A stretch of 64,000 nucleotides of DNA from Azospirillum thiophilum. GTDB lineage: Bacteria > Pseudomonadota > Alphaproteobacteria > Azospirillales > Azospirillaceae. The stretch covers positions 231,501 to 295,500 of the forward strand of contig NZ_CP012405.1 of NCBI RefSeq assembly GCF_001305595.1, written 5' to 3'. The translations under genes were made by a program, and so were the position numbers. Below are positions 1 to 8,112 of the stretch, piece by piece (the first letter of the stretch is position 1; each line of letters begins with the position of its first letter). The notes below the pieces were generated by a model that ran no database searches, was not told the origin of the DNA, and was given only the letters and a program-made list of their open reading frames with translations.

Positions 1-385
1 TCAGCAGCCCGTTGGCGGCTCCCGCCACCAGCCCGGTGCCGAGCGCGACTACGGCCCCCAGCAGCACCGTCAGCATGCCGGCATCGGCGATGCCGGCGGC
101 GCCCGCCAGCTTGTGGAACAGCACGCCGGCCAGGATGCCCGACAGGTTGGCGACCCCCACCACCGACAGGTCGATGCCGCCGGTCAGCATGGCGATCATC
201 ATCGCGATGGAAAGCAGTCCCAATTCCGGAAAGATGTAGGTGATGGATTCGAAGTTGTAATAGCGCAGGAACTTGTCGGGGCTGAGCGCCGTCATCACGG
301 CGAAGATCAGCACCGTCATGACCAGCAGCTGGACGATGTTGTTGTCGCGGTTGACCAGATTGCGGATGTTCATTTGTGCCTTCAT
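1..385 (-). CDS. Sugar ABC transporter permease (RbsC/LsrC family), 3' part cut by window edge
   Basis: This is an inner-membrane permease of a simple-sugar ABC importer; only the first 128 codons lie in the window. The start ATG at 385 follows a clear GAGGAGG ribosome site. Hydrophobic segments begin near residue 15, and the motif GGIDLSVVGVANLSG at about residues 60-75 is the signature of the BPD_transp_2 (RbsC) family. It lies 11 bp downstream of a second permease gene, so the two would form a heterodimeric channel. It is the last visible gene of the leftward deoC-transporter operon. Family call is strong; substrate is inferred from deoC and DeoR. Confidence 0.88.
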   Translation of the reverse strand, partial: MKAQMNIRNLVNRDNNIVQLLVMTVLIFAVMTALSPDKFLRYYNFESITYIFPELGLLSIAMMIAMLTGGIDLSVVGVANLSGILAGVLFHKLAGAAGIADAGMLTVLLGAVVALGTGLVAGAANGLL

Positions 386-396
386 GGTCCGCCTCC

Positions 397-1374
397 TCAC
401 GCCGTCCGGCGACGGTCGCGCCAGGCCGACAGGGCGGTCGCGACGATGACGATCGTGCCCACGGCGACGAGCTGCCAGGTGGTGTCGACCTTCATGATGA
501 TCAGGCTGTTCTTGACCATCACCAGCATGAAGACGCCGAGCATGGTGCCGAGCACGCTGCCCCGCCCGCCGAAGATCGACGCCCCGCCCAGCACCACCGC
601 GGCGATCACGTCCAGTTCCAGCCCGACGAAGTCGCGCGGGTTGGCCAGCCAGATCATGCCGCTGTGCAGCAACCCGGCGAAGCCGGCCAGCGCACCGGCG
701 ACGCAATAGACGAAGAAGATGGTCTTGCGCAGGTCGAAGCCGGCACGGCGTGCCGCCTCCGGATCGCCGCCCAGCGCGTAGGCGCTGCGGCCGATCATGG
801 TGTGGCGCAGCACCAGGTGCATGGCGAGCGCCAGGCCGGCATAGATCAGCACCATTGCCGTCAGGCCATAGGTGGTGCCGTCGGCCTTGGTCACGCTCAC
901 CACGTCGGTGCGGGCGAAGTCGATCAGCGCGGTCGGCATCTTGTTGATGTTGATCATGCTGGTGCCGACGACACCCAGCAGGAAGCCGCGCACCATGGCG
1001 CTGGTGCCGAGCGTCACGATCAGCGGAATCATGCGGAACTTGTAGACGAAGAAGCCGTTCACGGCGCCGAACAGCAGCCCCATGATCGTGGCGGCCAGCA
1101 GCGGCAGGACGACGCCGTTGTATCCCAGCGCCAGCATGCCCTTGATCGTCAGATACATGGCGGCGACGGCGAAGGCCGGGAAGGACACGTCGATGCCGCC
1201 CGAAATCAGCACCAGCAGGACGCCCATCGCCATGATGCCGATGATGACGTTGCTGCGCATCAGGCTGAACAGGTTGTCGAGCTGCCAGAAGGCAGGGTTG
1301 ATCGTGCCGATGAGGACCATGGCGAGCAAAAGGATGCCCGCGATGACCGTTTCCGACCGGCGGAGCAGGGCCAT
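397..1374 (-). CDS. Sugar ABC transporter permease (RbsC family)
   Basis: This 325-residue inner-membrane protein is of usual length for the RbsC/LsrC/XylH permeases and has about 8-10 hydrophobic segments. The signature ISGGIDVSFPAFAVAAMYL sits near residues 58-77. The N-terminus MALLRRSETVIAGILL starts directly in the first membrane segment. The start lies 11 bp downstream of the ATPase gene and its stop 11 bp before the next permease, so the three genes are one transcription unit. It should pair with the following permease to carry the sugar bound by the 2979-4025 protein. Substrate is not shown by this sequence alone. Confidence 0.92.
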   Translation of the reverse strand: MALLRRSETVIAGILLLAMVLIGTINPAFWQLDNLFSLMRSNVIIGIMAMGVLLVLISGGIDVSFPAFAVAAMYLTIKGMLALGYNGVVLPLLAATIMGLLFGAVNGFFVYKFRMIPLIVTLGTSAMVRGFLLGVVGTSMININKMPTALIDFARTDVVSVTKADGTTYGLTAMVLIYAGLALAMHLVLRHTMIGRSAYALGGDPEAARRAGFDLRKTIFFVYCVAGALAGFAGLLHSGMIWLANPRDFVGLELDVIAAVVLGGASIFGGRGSVLGTMLGVFMLVMVKNSLIIMKVDTTWQLVAVGTIVIVATALSAWRDRRRTA

Positions 1375-1385
1375 CGGTTCCTCCC

Positions 1386-2888
1386 CTAGGTAAACGTCTT
1401 GAGCCGGTCGCTGACCGACTCTTCGGTGGCGTCGGCGCCGGGCAGATCCTCGACGAAGCGTCCGCGGTGCATCAGCACGATGCGGTTGCAGTTCTGCACC
1501 AGTTCCAGGACATCGTCGGAGATCATCAGGACGGCGAGGCCGTGGTGCTGCGCCAGCTCCCGGATCTTGGCGTGGATCTCGGCCTTGGATCCGACATCGA
1601 CGCCGACCGTCGGGCCGTTGAGGATCAGCACGCGGGCATCGGTCAGCAGCCAGCGGGCCAGGACGACACGCTGCTGGTTGCCGCCCGACAGCTGGATCAC
1701 CGGTTTCTCGGCCGTCGGCGTGGCGATCTGCATGGCGCGGATCATGCCCTGCGTCAGCTCCTCCGCCTTTTCGCGGTCGATCACCAGCTTTGGCGCCAGC
1801 CGTTCATAGGAGGTGGCCAGCATGTTGCGCTTGATGCTCTGCGGCAGGAACAGCCCTTCGGTCAGCCGGTCTTCCGGCACATAGGCGATGCCGGCGGCGA
1901 TGGCGTCCTGGGTCGTGCGCAGCCGCACCGGCGCGCCGTCGACCAGGATTTCCCCCTGATACTGCGGGGTCATGCCGAACAGGGCGAGCGCAAGATCGGT
2001 GCGGCCGGAACCCAGCAGTCCCGACAGGCCGACGATCTCGCCGGGCCGGATGATCAGGTCGAGGCTTTCGCATTTGCCGGGCACCGTGAGGCCGCGGACG
2101 TCCAGGCGGGGCGGCGGCGGGGTGCCGGCCGGCGGCGTCCACGAATAGGGTTCGCTGAGGATGTCGCTGCCGGTCATGTGGCGGGTGATCGACGCCTCGT
2201 CGAAATCGGCGGTCGGCCCCTCCGCCACCTTGCGGCCGTTGCGGATGACGGTGATGCGCTCGCTGATCTCCAGCATCTCGCGCATCTTGTGGCTGACGAA
2301 CAGGATGGCGATGCCGCGGGACTGGATGTCGCGGACGATGCGGAACAGCGTCTCGACCTCCTTGCGGGTCAGCGCCGTGGTCGGCTCGTCCATGATGATC
2401 AGGCGGGCATCGGACATCAGCGCACGGGCGATGGCGACCAGCTGCTTGCCGGCGGTCGGCAACGACCCGACCTCGGCGTCGAGGTCGAGATCAACGCCCA
2501 GCCGGGCGACCGCCTCGCGGGCGATGGCGCGGGTGCGGCCCCAGTTCATCAGGCGCCGCTTCTCGCGCAGATGCACGTTCATCGCCAGATTCTCGGCGAC
2601 CGTCAGGTTCCCGAACAGGGAGAAATCCTGGTAGATGACCTGGATGCCGTGGGCGATGGCGCCGATCGGGGTCATCCCGCCCGCCGGCTTGCCATCGATC
2701 AGGATTTCACCGCCGTCCGGCTGGTAGACGCCGGACATGATCTTGATGACGGTGGATTTGCCGGACCCGTTCTCGCCTGCCAGGCAATGGATTTCGCCCG
2801 GCTTGATGACGAGGGACATGGCGTCCAGCGCGACGACACCGGAAAACTCCTTCCGGATGCCGCGGAGTTCGATGAAACCGTCCGACAT
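1386..2888 (-). CDS. Sugar ABC transporter ATP-binding protein with two ABC domains (RbsA/MglA family)
   Basis: At 500 residues this is the duplicated ATPase that powers simple-sugar importers. The first domain has Walker A GENGSGKST near residue 39 and Walker B LIIMDEPTTAL near 163. The second domain has the degenerate Walker A GLLGSGRTDLA near 292 and the signature SGGNQQRVVLARWL near 404. One intact and one degenerate site is normal in RbsA/MglA/LsrA. It lies 90 bp after the binding-protein gene, across a stem-loop, and just before the permeases. Cytoplasmic face of the membrane. Confidence 0.93.
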   Translation of the reverse strand: MSDGFIELRGIRKEFSGVVALDAMSLVIKPGEIHCLAGENGSGKSTVIKIMSGVYQPDGGEILIDGKPAGGMTPIGAIAHGIQVIYQDFSLFGNLTVAENLAMNVHLREKRRLMNWGRTRAIAREAVARLGVDLDLDAEVGSLPTAGKQLVAIARALMSDARLIIMDEPTTALTRKEVETLFRIVRDIQSRGIAILFVSHKMREMLEISERITVIRNGRKVAEGPTADFDEASITRHMTGSDILSEPYSWTPPAGTPPPPRLDVRGLTVPGKCESLDLIIRPGEIVGLSGLLGSGRTDLALALFGMTPQYQGEILVDGAPVRLRTTQDAIAAGIAYVPEDRLTEGLFLPQSIKRNMLATSYERLAPKLVIDREKAEELTQGMIRAMQIATPTAEKPVIQLSGGNQQRVVLARWLLTDARVLILNGPTVGVDVGSKAEIHAKIRELAQHHGLAVLMISDDVLELVQNCNRIVLMHRGRFVEDLPGADATEESVSDRLKTFT

Positions 2889-2935
2889 GTCTTCCGCCCG
2901 GCGGTTTGAGGACAGGATGAGGTCACCGCGGCGGA

Positions 2936-2963
2936 TGCGGGCGCCGTCGCCGGACCGCCCGCA
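2936..2963 (-). terminator. Intercistronic stem-loop after the sugar-binding protein gene
   Basis: An exact 8-bp stem (TGCGGGCG with CGCCCGCA, 12-nt loop) lies between the binding-protein stop at 2979 and the ATPase start at 2888. There is no T tract, so it is more likely an mRNA-stabilising or partially terminating hairpin. Such hairpins are common behind binding-protein genes, which are needed in excess over the membrane subunits. Confidence 0.4.
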
Positions 2964-2978
2964 CCCGCCGGACCGGCG

Positions 2979-4025
2979 TCAGAAATCGTAGGCGTTCATG
3001 TTTTCCTTGGTGACCCCGACCCAGCCCTGGCCGTACAGCAGATTGGCCTTGGCCCCCTGCGGCGTCGTCAGGGCGGTGTAGCCGGGCAGGCCCAGATTCA
3101 GGCCGGCCTTGATCTGGTCCTTCTTCCCGTCCAGCGCCATCACCGCCATCATGTTCATGGCATAGCCGGCGACCGCCGGATCCCAGAACTGGATGTACTG
3201 GATGTCGCCCTGGGCCAGATACTGTCCGGCCACCGAGACGAGACCGGTACCGGAGAAGTACAGCTTGTTCTTCAGCCCGCGCTCCGCCACCAGACGGCCG
3301 GCTCCGGCCGAGGTCGGCATCGGGCCGCCGACGATCCCCTTCAGGTCGGGATAGGTGGTCAGGACTTCCTTCAGCTTGTTGTAGTCGGTGTTGGCGTCGT
3401 CATAGGTCTCCAGACGGTTCGTCACCATCTGCATCTTGGGGAAGTTCTGCTTCTGGTAGGCGATGGCGCCGTCGATCCACTCGTTCTGCGACTTCGACGT
3501 CAGGCTGCCGACGGTGCAGACATACTTGCCCTCGCCGCCCATCGCCTTGCCCAGCACTTCCATCAGCTTGGCGCCGTAGGCGAAGTTGTCGAAGGCCTCC
3601 AGGACATAGTCGGCATTCTGGATGTTCGATGCCTCATGCGCGATCACCACGATGCCGCGGTCGCGCGCCTTCTTCAGCACCGGTTCCACCGCCTCGACCG
3701 AGAAGGGGACGATGGCGATGGCATCCACGCCCTGGGCGATCAGGTTTTCGACCAGCTGGACCTGTGCCGCCGCGTCGGCCTGGCTCGGGCCGACCATCCA
3801 GGTGTCGTGTCCTGTGTCGGAAGCGAACTGCTTCACGCCGTCGCGCATGCGGTCGAACCAGGCGATGCCGTCCACCTTCACCACGGTGGCAATGGTGTAT
3901 TTCTTCTTGGTGGCATCGGACTTCAGCGTCTTGACGGCATCCGGGGTCGGAACCGGATCGGCGGCCATCGCCGGCCCTGCGGCCAGCGATGCGGCAACGA
4001 TGAGCGAGGACAGCAACTTCTTCAT
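2979..4025 (-). CDS. Periplasmic sugar-binding protein (LsrB/RhaS-like, Peripla_BP_4)
   Basis: The 348-residue product has a signal peptide (MKKLLSSLIVAASLAAGPAMA, cleavage before ADPVP), then a type-I periplasmic fold resembling the autoinducer-2/rhamnose-binding subgroup (IATVVKVDGIAWFDRMRDGVKQF near 44; GVDAIAIVPFSVEAVEPVL near 100). An in-frame upstream extension to 4163 exists, but the signal peptide fixes the start at 4025. The gene follows deoC by 179 bp in the same operon. The LsrB likeness could suggest AI-2, but no lsrK, lsrF or lsrR is present, while deoC and deoR are, so deoxyribose or a deoxynucleoside is the better guess. Confidence 0.88.
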   Translation of the reverse strand: MKKLLSSLIVAASLAAGPAMAADPVPTPDAVKTLKSDATKKKYTIATVVKVDGIAWFDRMRDGVKQFASDTGHDTWMVGPSQADAAAQVQLVENLIAQGVDAIAIVPFSVEAVEPVLKKARDRGIVVIAHEASNIQNADYVLEAFDNFAYGAKLMEVLGKAMGGEGKYVCTVGSLTSKSQNEWIDGAIAYQKQNFPKMQMVTNRLETYDDANTDYNKLKEVLTTYPDLKGIVGGPMPTSAGAGRLVAERGLKNKLYFSGTGLVSVAGQYLAQGDIQYIQFWDPAVAGYAMNMMAVMALDGKKDQIKAGLNLGLPGYTALTTPQGAKANLLYGQGWVGVTKENMNAYDF

Positions 4026-4204
4026 ATTGGCGTGACTCCCATGGCAGGCGATGAGCGCCGCGCGGCGGCTGTCGGGCAGCCGGCGGTGCCGGGGTGTTTG
4101 CCACCCCACTCCGCGTCGTTCCGTTTTTTGGTGATGCTGCGCCGGGTGGAACGGACGGAACACCCGCCCGCCCGGCGCATGCGCCTCGACATGTGCGGAC
4201 GCCG

Positions 4205-4876
4205 TCAGCCGCCGACGATCGCCACGCTGGCGCTGGCTCCGATCCGCGAAGCGCCGGCCGCGATCATGCGGCGGGCATCCTCGGTGGTCCGCACGCCGCC
4301 CGACGCCTTGACGCCCATCGCGTCGCCGACGGTGCGGCGCATCAGCGCCACATCCTCGGCGGTGGCGCCGCCGCCGGCGAATCCGGTGGAGGTCTTGACG
4401 AAATCGGCCCCGGCCTCCTGCGACAGCCGGCAGGCCAGCACCTTCTCGTCGTCGGTCAGCAGGCTGGTCTCGATGATGACCTTCAGCAGCGCGCCGCCGC
4501 AGGCCCGCTTGACCGCAGCGATGTCATCACGCACGGCAGCCGCTTCGCCGGCCTTCAGCAGGCCGATGGGGATCACCATGTCGACCTCGCGGGCGCCATG
4601 ACGGACAACCCATTCGGCGGCATGCGTCTTGATCGCGGTGGGATCGGCGCCGAACGGGAAGCAGATCACGGCGCAGGGGGCGACATTCGAGCCGGCCAGC
4701 CGCTCCGTCACCTGCGGAATGAAGATCGGATTGACGCAGACCGCCTTGAAGGCGTGCGTCCGTGCCTCGTCACACAGCCGCGCGACATCGGCGGGCAGTG
4801 CGTCGGGTCGCAGCAGGGTATGGTCGATGAACGAAGCCAGATCGGCCGGCGCCGTCGGGACGCTGGACACGGGCAT
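4205..4876 (-). CDS. deoC: Deoxyribose-phosphate aldolase
   Basis: DERA splits 2-deoxyribose-5-phosphate into glyceraldehyde-3-phosphate and acetaldehyde in the cytoplasm. The 223-residue protein has the family motifs: Schiff-base lysine in VKTSTGF (Lys161), the second lysine in GVKASGGVRT (Lys190), and the aspartate in EVDMVIPIG (Asp99). It is the first gene of the leftward operon, with the DeoR-type operator about 55 bp upstream of its start. The start ATG at 4876 is preceded by a purine-rich GGGAGGATCAAG stretch. The aldolase call is secure; linkage to the transporter predicts a deoxyribose catabolic route, although no deoxyribokinase is visible within the window. Confidence 0.95.
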   Translation of the reverse strand: MPVSSVPTAPADLASFIDHTLLRPDALPADVARLCDEARTHAFKAVCVNPIFIPQVTERLAGSNVAPCAVICFPFGADPTAIKTHAAEWVVRHGAREVDMVIPIGLLKAGEAAAVRDDIAAVKRACGGALLKVIIETSLLTDDEKVLACRLSQEAGADFVKTSTGFAGGGATAEDVALMRRTVGDAMGVKASGGVRTTEDARRMIAAGASRIGASASVAIVGG

Positions 4877-4928
4877 CTTGATCCTCCCGGGGAGACCCTC
4901 GCGGGGCCTCTCCTTTTATGCGTCTGGA

Positions 4929-4944
4929 TGTTAACATCCTAACA
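4929..4944. promoter_or_regulatory. DeoR-type operator
   Basis: TGTTAACATCCTAACA matches the E. coli DeoR operator TGTTAGAATTCTAACA at 13 of 16 positions, including both outer half-sites. It overlaps a perfect 14-bp palindrome (4926-4939, GGATGTTAACATCC) and a further inverted pair ATCCTA/TAGGAT (4936-4941 and 4953-4958). It sits in the 245-bp gap between divergent deoC and deoR, so it can control both. Confidence 0.7.
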
Positions 4945-5121
4945 TTTTCTGATAGGATAGTTTCACCATGCTGACCGGTGTGTCAAGATGAATGCATGCC
5001 TGTGTGAGCGTAGCGACAACCGCCGCAATCCGGGCAGCAAGCCATTGGGTTTAACCCGTCCGGATTGCTAGGGTGCGGCCGCGCGTGAACTGGGCGGATC
5101 GAAGTGGTGCGGGATGCGGAC

Positions 5122-5889
5122 ATGTCGATGAGAAGGGCCGATCGCCTGAGCCGGTTGCAGACCGCGTTGGAAACCGGGGGCTATCTCCGGCTGAAGGATG
5201 CGGCCCAACTGCTGGGGGTTTCCGAGATGACCGTGCGGCGGGATGTCGCCTCATGCCATGGGCGCTTCACCTACCTCGGCGGCTATATCGCCGGCGGGTT
5301 GGAAGCACCGGGCGGCATGGGGTACATCCTTGACCGCGAGCGGGACGCGCATATCGAGATGAAGCGTGCGGCCTGCGAGGCGGCGGCGACCTTGCTGAAG
5401 CCCGGCGAGACAGTCTTCATCGACTGCGGCACCACCACACCCCATCTGGCCAGCCGCATCCCGCCCGACAGCCGGATCACCGTCGTCTGCTATGCGATGA
5501 ACATCGCTGAAATCGTCTGCCGGAAGCCGGGCGTGCGCGTGGTCATGCTGGGCGGCCTCTACCATGCATCCTCGGCATCCTTTTCCAGCCCGGAATCCCT
5601 GGAGATGCTGCGAGGGATCGGCATCAACACCGCCTTCATCTCGGCCGGCGGCGTGCATGAAGCGCTGGGGATCAGTTGCTCCAACTTCCACGAGGTGGAG
5701 ATCAAGCAGGCCGCCATCGCCAATGCCCTGACAAAGGCGTTGGTGATCGATTCGTCCAAGTTCGATCAGGTCAAGCCGGCATTTTTCGCCAAGCTCGACG
5801 GCTTCGACCTCCTGTGCTGCGACCGCGGGATCGATGCGGCGCGGTCCGAGCGGCTGGCTGAGGCCGGCGTCCGGAGCGTGCTGGCCTGA
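5122..5889 (+). CDS. deoR: DeoR-family repressor, probable DeoR orthologue
   Basis: The 255-residue regulator has an N-terminal winged helix (LKDAAQLLGVSEMTVRRDV, residues about 24-42) and a DeoRC sugar-phosphate sensor domain (DCGTTTPHLA near 108, GGLYHASSASF near 150). It resembles E. coli DeoR well beyond general family motifs (LGGYI, VCYAMN, SAGGVH, SSKFDQVKPA). In E. coli the inducer is deoxyribose-5-phosphate, which fits the divergent deoC. The in-frame GTG at 5104 is a less likely start than ATG 5122 because the family starts a few residues before the helix; ATG 5128 is also possible. Confidence 0.88.
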   Translation: MSMRRADRLSRLQTALETGGYLRLKDAAQLLGVSEMTVRRDVASCHGRFTYLGGYIAGGLEAPGGMGYILDRERDAHIEMKRAACEAAATLLKPGETVFIDCGTTTPHLASRIPPDSRITVVCYAMNIAEIVCRKPGVRVVMLGGLYHASSASFSSPESLEMLRGIGINTAFISAGGVHEALGISCSNFHEVEIKQAAIANALTKALVIDSSKFDQVKPAFFAKLDGFDLLCCDRGIDAARSERLAEAGVRSVLA

Positions 5890-5970
5890 ACCGCGCGCAC
5901 GTCGAGGGCGGTTACCCAGGAAGCCCTGCGGCCGCTTCCGCGATGCGCAATCCTGCGCAGGGCAGCCGGC

Positions 5971-5985
5971 TTACCTTTGGGGTAA
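5971..5985. promoter_or_regulatory. Inverted repeat TTACC-N5-GGTAA before the crotonase/thiolase pair
   Basis: A perfect 5+5 inverted repeat lies 71 bp upstream of the crotonase ATG. A -35-like TTGACA follows at 5994-5999 with TAACAT at 6015-6020 (short 15-bp spacer). The layout suits an operator just upstream of a promoter. The stem is also short enough to have arisen by chance, and it could act in termination of deoR. Confidence 0.35.
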
Positions 5986-6055
5986 GCGGACGGTTGACAG
6001 CCCGCACCGTCCGGTAACATACCTTCCTGACGATGGAATTCAGGGAGACGCCACG

Positions 6056-6859
6056 ATGACCGACACCGCCCCGCCGGTCCTGCTCATCCGCGAGGGTGCC
6101 GTGGCGTGGATCAGGTTCAACCGCCCCACCGTTCTCAATGCGCTGGACGAACCCACCGCCGCCGCCTTCCGCGATGCCTGCCGCAGCGTGGCGGAGGAGG
6201 GCGGACGGGGACCGACGCGCGTGCTGGCGATCGCCGGAAACGGCCGGGGCTTCATGGCCGGCGGCGATGTCGGCCGCTTCAACGACGATCCCGCCTCGGC
6301 ACCCGAGGTGGCGGGCGCCATCATCGCCCATCTGCACGAGTCCCTGCGCATCCTCGACCGGCTCGATGTGCCTGTACTGGCTGCCGTGCATGGGCCGGTG
6401 GCCGGGGCGGGGATGAGCCTCGCCTGCGCGGCCGATCTCTGCATCGCCGCCGACGACGCCAGGTTCACCATGGCCTATGCCCGCATCGGAGCCACGCCGG
6501 ACGGGTCGGGCAGCTACCACCTGCCGCGTCTGGTCGGCCTGCGCCGGGCCATGGAACTGGCGATGCTGTCCGACGTGATCGATGCCGCGGAGGCGCTGCG
6601 GGTCGGCCTGGTCAACCGGGTCGTGCCGGCGGCGGCCCTGGCCGGGGAGGCCGCGGCGCTCGCCGCCCGTCTGGCCGCCGGTCCGACCGCCGCCTATGCC
6701 GGCATCCGCCACCTGTTGCGGCAATCCTTCGCCCGGACGCTGGACGGGCAGCTGGACGCCGAACGCGACCGCTTCCTGGCCACTGCCGAAACGGCCGATT
6801 TCCGCGAGGGCATCGCCGCCTTCGTCGCCAAGCGCAAGCCGGACTTCACCGGCCGCTGA
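6056..6859 (+). CDS. Enoyl-CoA hydratase/isomerase (crotonase family, PaaG-like)
   Basis: The 267-residue protein is a single-domain crotonase acting on acyl-CoA in the cytoplasm. The oxyanion-hole segments are visible: IAGNGRGFMAGGDVGRF near residues 60-76 and HGPVAGAGMSLACAADLCIA near 115-135. The segment GATPDGSGSYHLPRLVG near 146 aligns with the PaaG subgroup (ring-epoxide or delta3-delta2 isomerases). Family members with Glu at both catalytic sites are hydratases; here Asp in the second loop resembles isomerase types, so hydratase versus isomerase is open. It lies 33 bp before a thiolase gene, implying a shared beta-oxidation or phenylacetate-like pathway. Confidence 0.85.
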   Translation: MTDTAPPVLLIREGAVAWIRFNRPTVLNALDEPTAAAFRDACRSVAEEGGRGPTRVLAIAGNGRGFMAGGDVGRFNDDPASAPEVAGAIIAHLHESLRILDRLDVPVLAAVHGPVAGAGMSLACAADLCIAADDARFTMAYARIGATPDGSGSYHLPRLVGLRRAMELAMLSDVIDAAEALRVGLVNRVVPAAALAGEAAALAARLAAGPTAAYAGIRHLLRQSFARTLDGQLDAERDRFLATAETADFREGIAAFVAKRKPDFTGR

Positions 6860-6892
6860 CCCTTCTCCTCCGCCCGACAAATGGATCGAACC

Positions 6893-8074
6893 ATGCAGAA
6901 CGACATCGTCATCGTCGGCGCCGCCCGTACCGCCATCGGCGGGTTCGGCGGCAGCCTGAAGGATGTGCCGCCGACCCGGCTCGCCACCGTCGCGGTGAAG
7001 GCCGCGCTGGAGCGCTCCGGTGCCGCGGCCGATGCGGTCGGCCATGTGGTGATGGGCAACGTCATCCCGACCGAGACCAACGATGCCTATCTCAGCCGGG
7101 TCGCGGCGATCGACGCCGGCATTCCCATCGGCGTGCCGGCCTTCAACGTCAACCGGCTGTGCGGCTCCGGCCTGCAGGCCATCGTCTCGGCGGCGCAGTC
7201 CATCGCGCTCGGCGACTGCGACGTCGCCATCGGAGCCGGTGCCGAATCGATGAGCCGCGGTCCCTATTTCGTGCCGGGCGCCCGCTGGGGAACCCGGCTC
7301 GGCGACGGCGCGCTGGTCGACTACATGAACGGCATCCTGCACGACCCGTGGCAGAAGATTCACATGGGCGTCACCGCCGAGAATGTCGCCGCCCGCTACG
7401 GCATCGACCGCGAGGCGCAGGATGCCCTGGCGATCGAAAGCCAGCGCCGCGCCGCGCGCGCCATCGCCGAAGGGCGGTTCAAGGAGCAGATCGTCCCGGT
7501 GGAGATCGCGTCGCGCAAGGGCACCGTCGTCTTCGATACCGACGAGCATGTCCGTGGAGACGTCACGCCCGAAGGGCTGGCGAAGATGAAGCCGGTCTTC
7601 CGGAAGGACGGATCGGTGACCGCCGGCAACGCATCCGGCCTGAACGACGGCGCCGCCGCCGTGGTGCTGGCCGACGCCCGCCGGGCCGAGGCGCTGGGGC
7701 TGAAGCCGCTGGCCCGCCTGGTCGGCTACGCCCATGCGGGCGTCGAGCCCGATTACATGGGCATCGGCCCGATCCCGGCGACCCGCAAGGTTCTGGAGCG
7801 TACCGGCCTGTCGGTCGCCGACCTCGACGTCATCGAATCGAACGAGGCCTTCGCGGCGCAGGCCTGCGCGGTCATCCGCGAGCTGGATTTCGATCCGGCC
7901 AAGGTGAACCCCAACGGCTCCGGCATCTCGCTCGGCCACCCGGTGGGCGCGACCGGTGCCATCATCACGGTGAAGGCGATCCACGAGCTGCACCGCAGCG
8001 GCGGACGCTATGCGCTGGTGACGATGTGCATCGGCGGCGGCCAGGGCATCGCCGCGATCTTCGAGCGGGTGTGA
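6893..8074 (+). CDS. Acetyl-CoA acetyltransferase / beta-ketothiolase
   Basis: The 393-residue thiolase condenses or cleaves acyl-CoA with acetyl-CoA. The active cysteine is in NVNRLCGSGLQAI (Cys90), the histidine in GHPVGATGA near 350, and the second cysteine in TMCIGGGQG near 380. An upstream ATG at 6881 would add MDRT, but family proteins begin at MQNDIVIVGAARTAIGGFGG, so 6893 is preferred. The residues resemble BktB-type ketothiolases, but fine specificity cannot be told. It converges on mazG with a 38-bp gap. Confidence 0.92.
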   Translation: MQNDIVIVGAARTAIGGFGGSLKDVPPTRLATVAVKAALERSGAAADAVGHVVMGNVIPTETNDAYLSRVAAIDAGIPIGVPAFNVNRLCGSGLQAIVSAAQSIALGDCDVAIGAGAESMSRGPYFVPGARWGTRLGDGALVDYMNGILHDPWQKIHMGVTAENVAARYGIDREAQDALAIESQRRAARAIAEGRFKEQIVPVEIASRKGTVVFDTDEHVRGDVTPEGLAKMKPVFRKDGSVTAGNASGLNDGAAAVVLADARRAEALGLKPLARLVGYAHAGVEPDYMGIGPIPATRKVLERTGLSVADLDVIESNEAFAAQACAVIRELDFDPAKVNPNGSGISLGHPVGATGAIITVKAIHELHRSGGRYALVTMCIGGGQGIAAIFERV

Positions 8075-8112
8075 CGCCGGCACCCCGGAGCGCGGTCTGA
8101 GGGGGAGGACGT

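Noticed and set aside
1..4876. Full AI-2 (Lsr) uptake and processing operon
   Set aside because: The binding protein is LsrB-like, but lsrK, lsrF, lsrG and an LsrR-type regulator are missing, and deoC with a true DeoR-like protein and operator point to deoxyribose.
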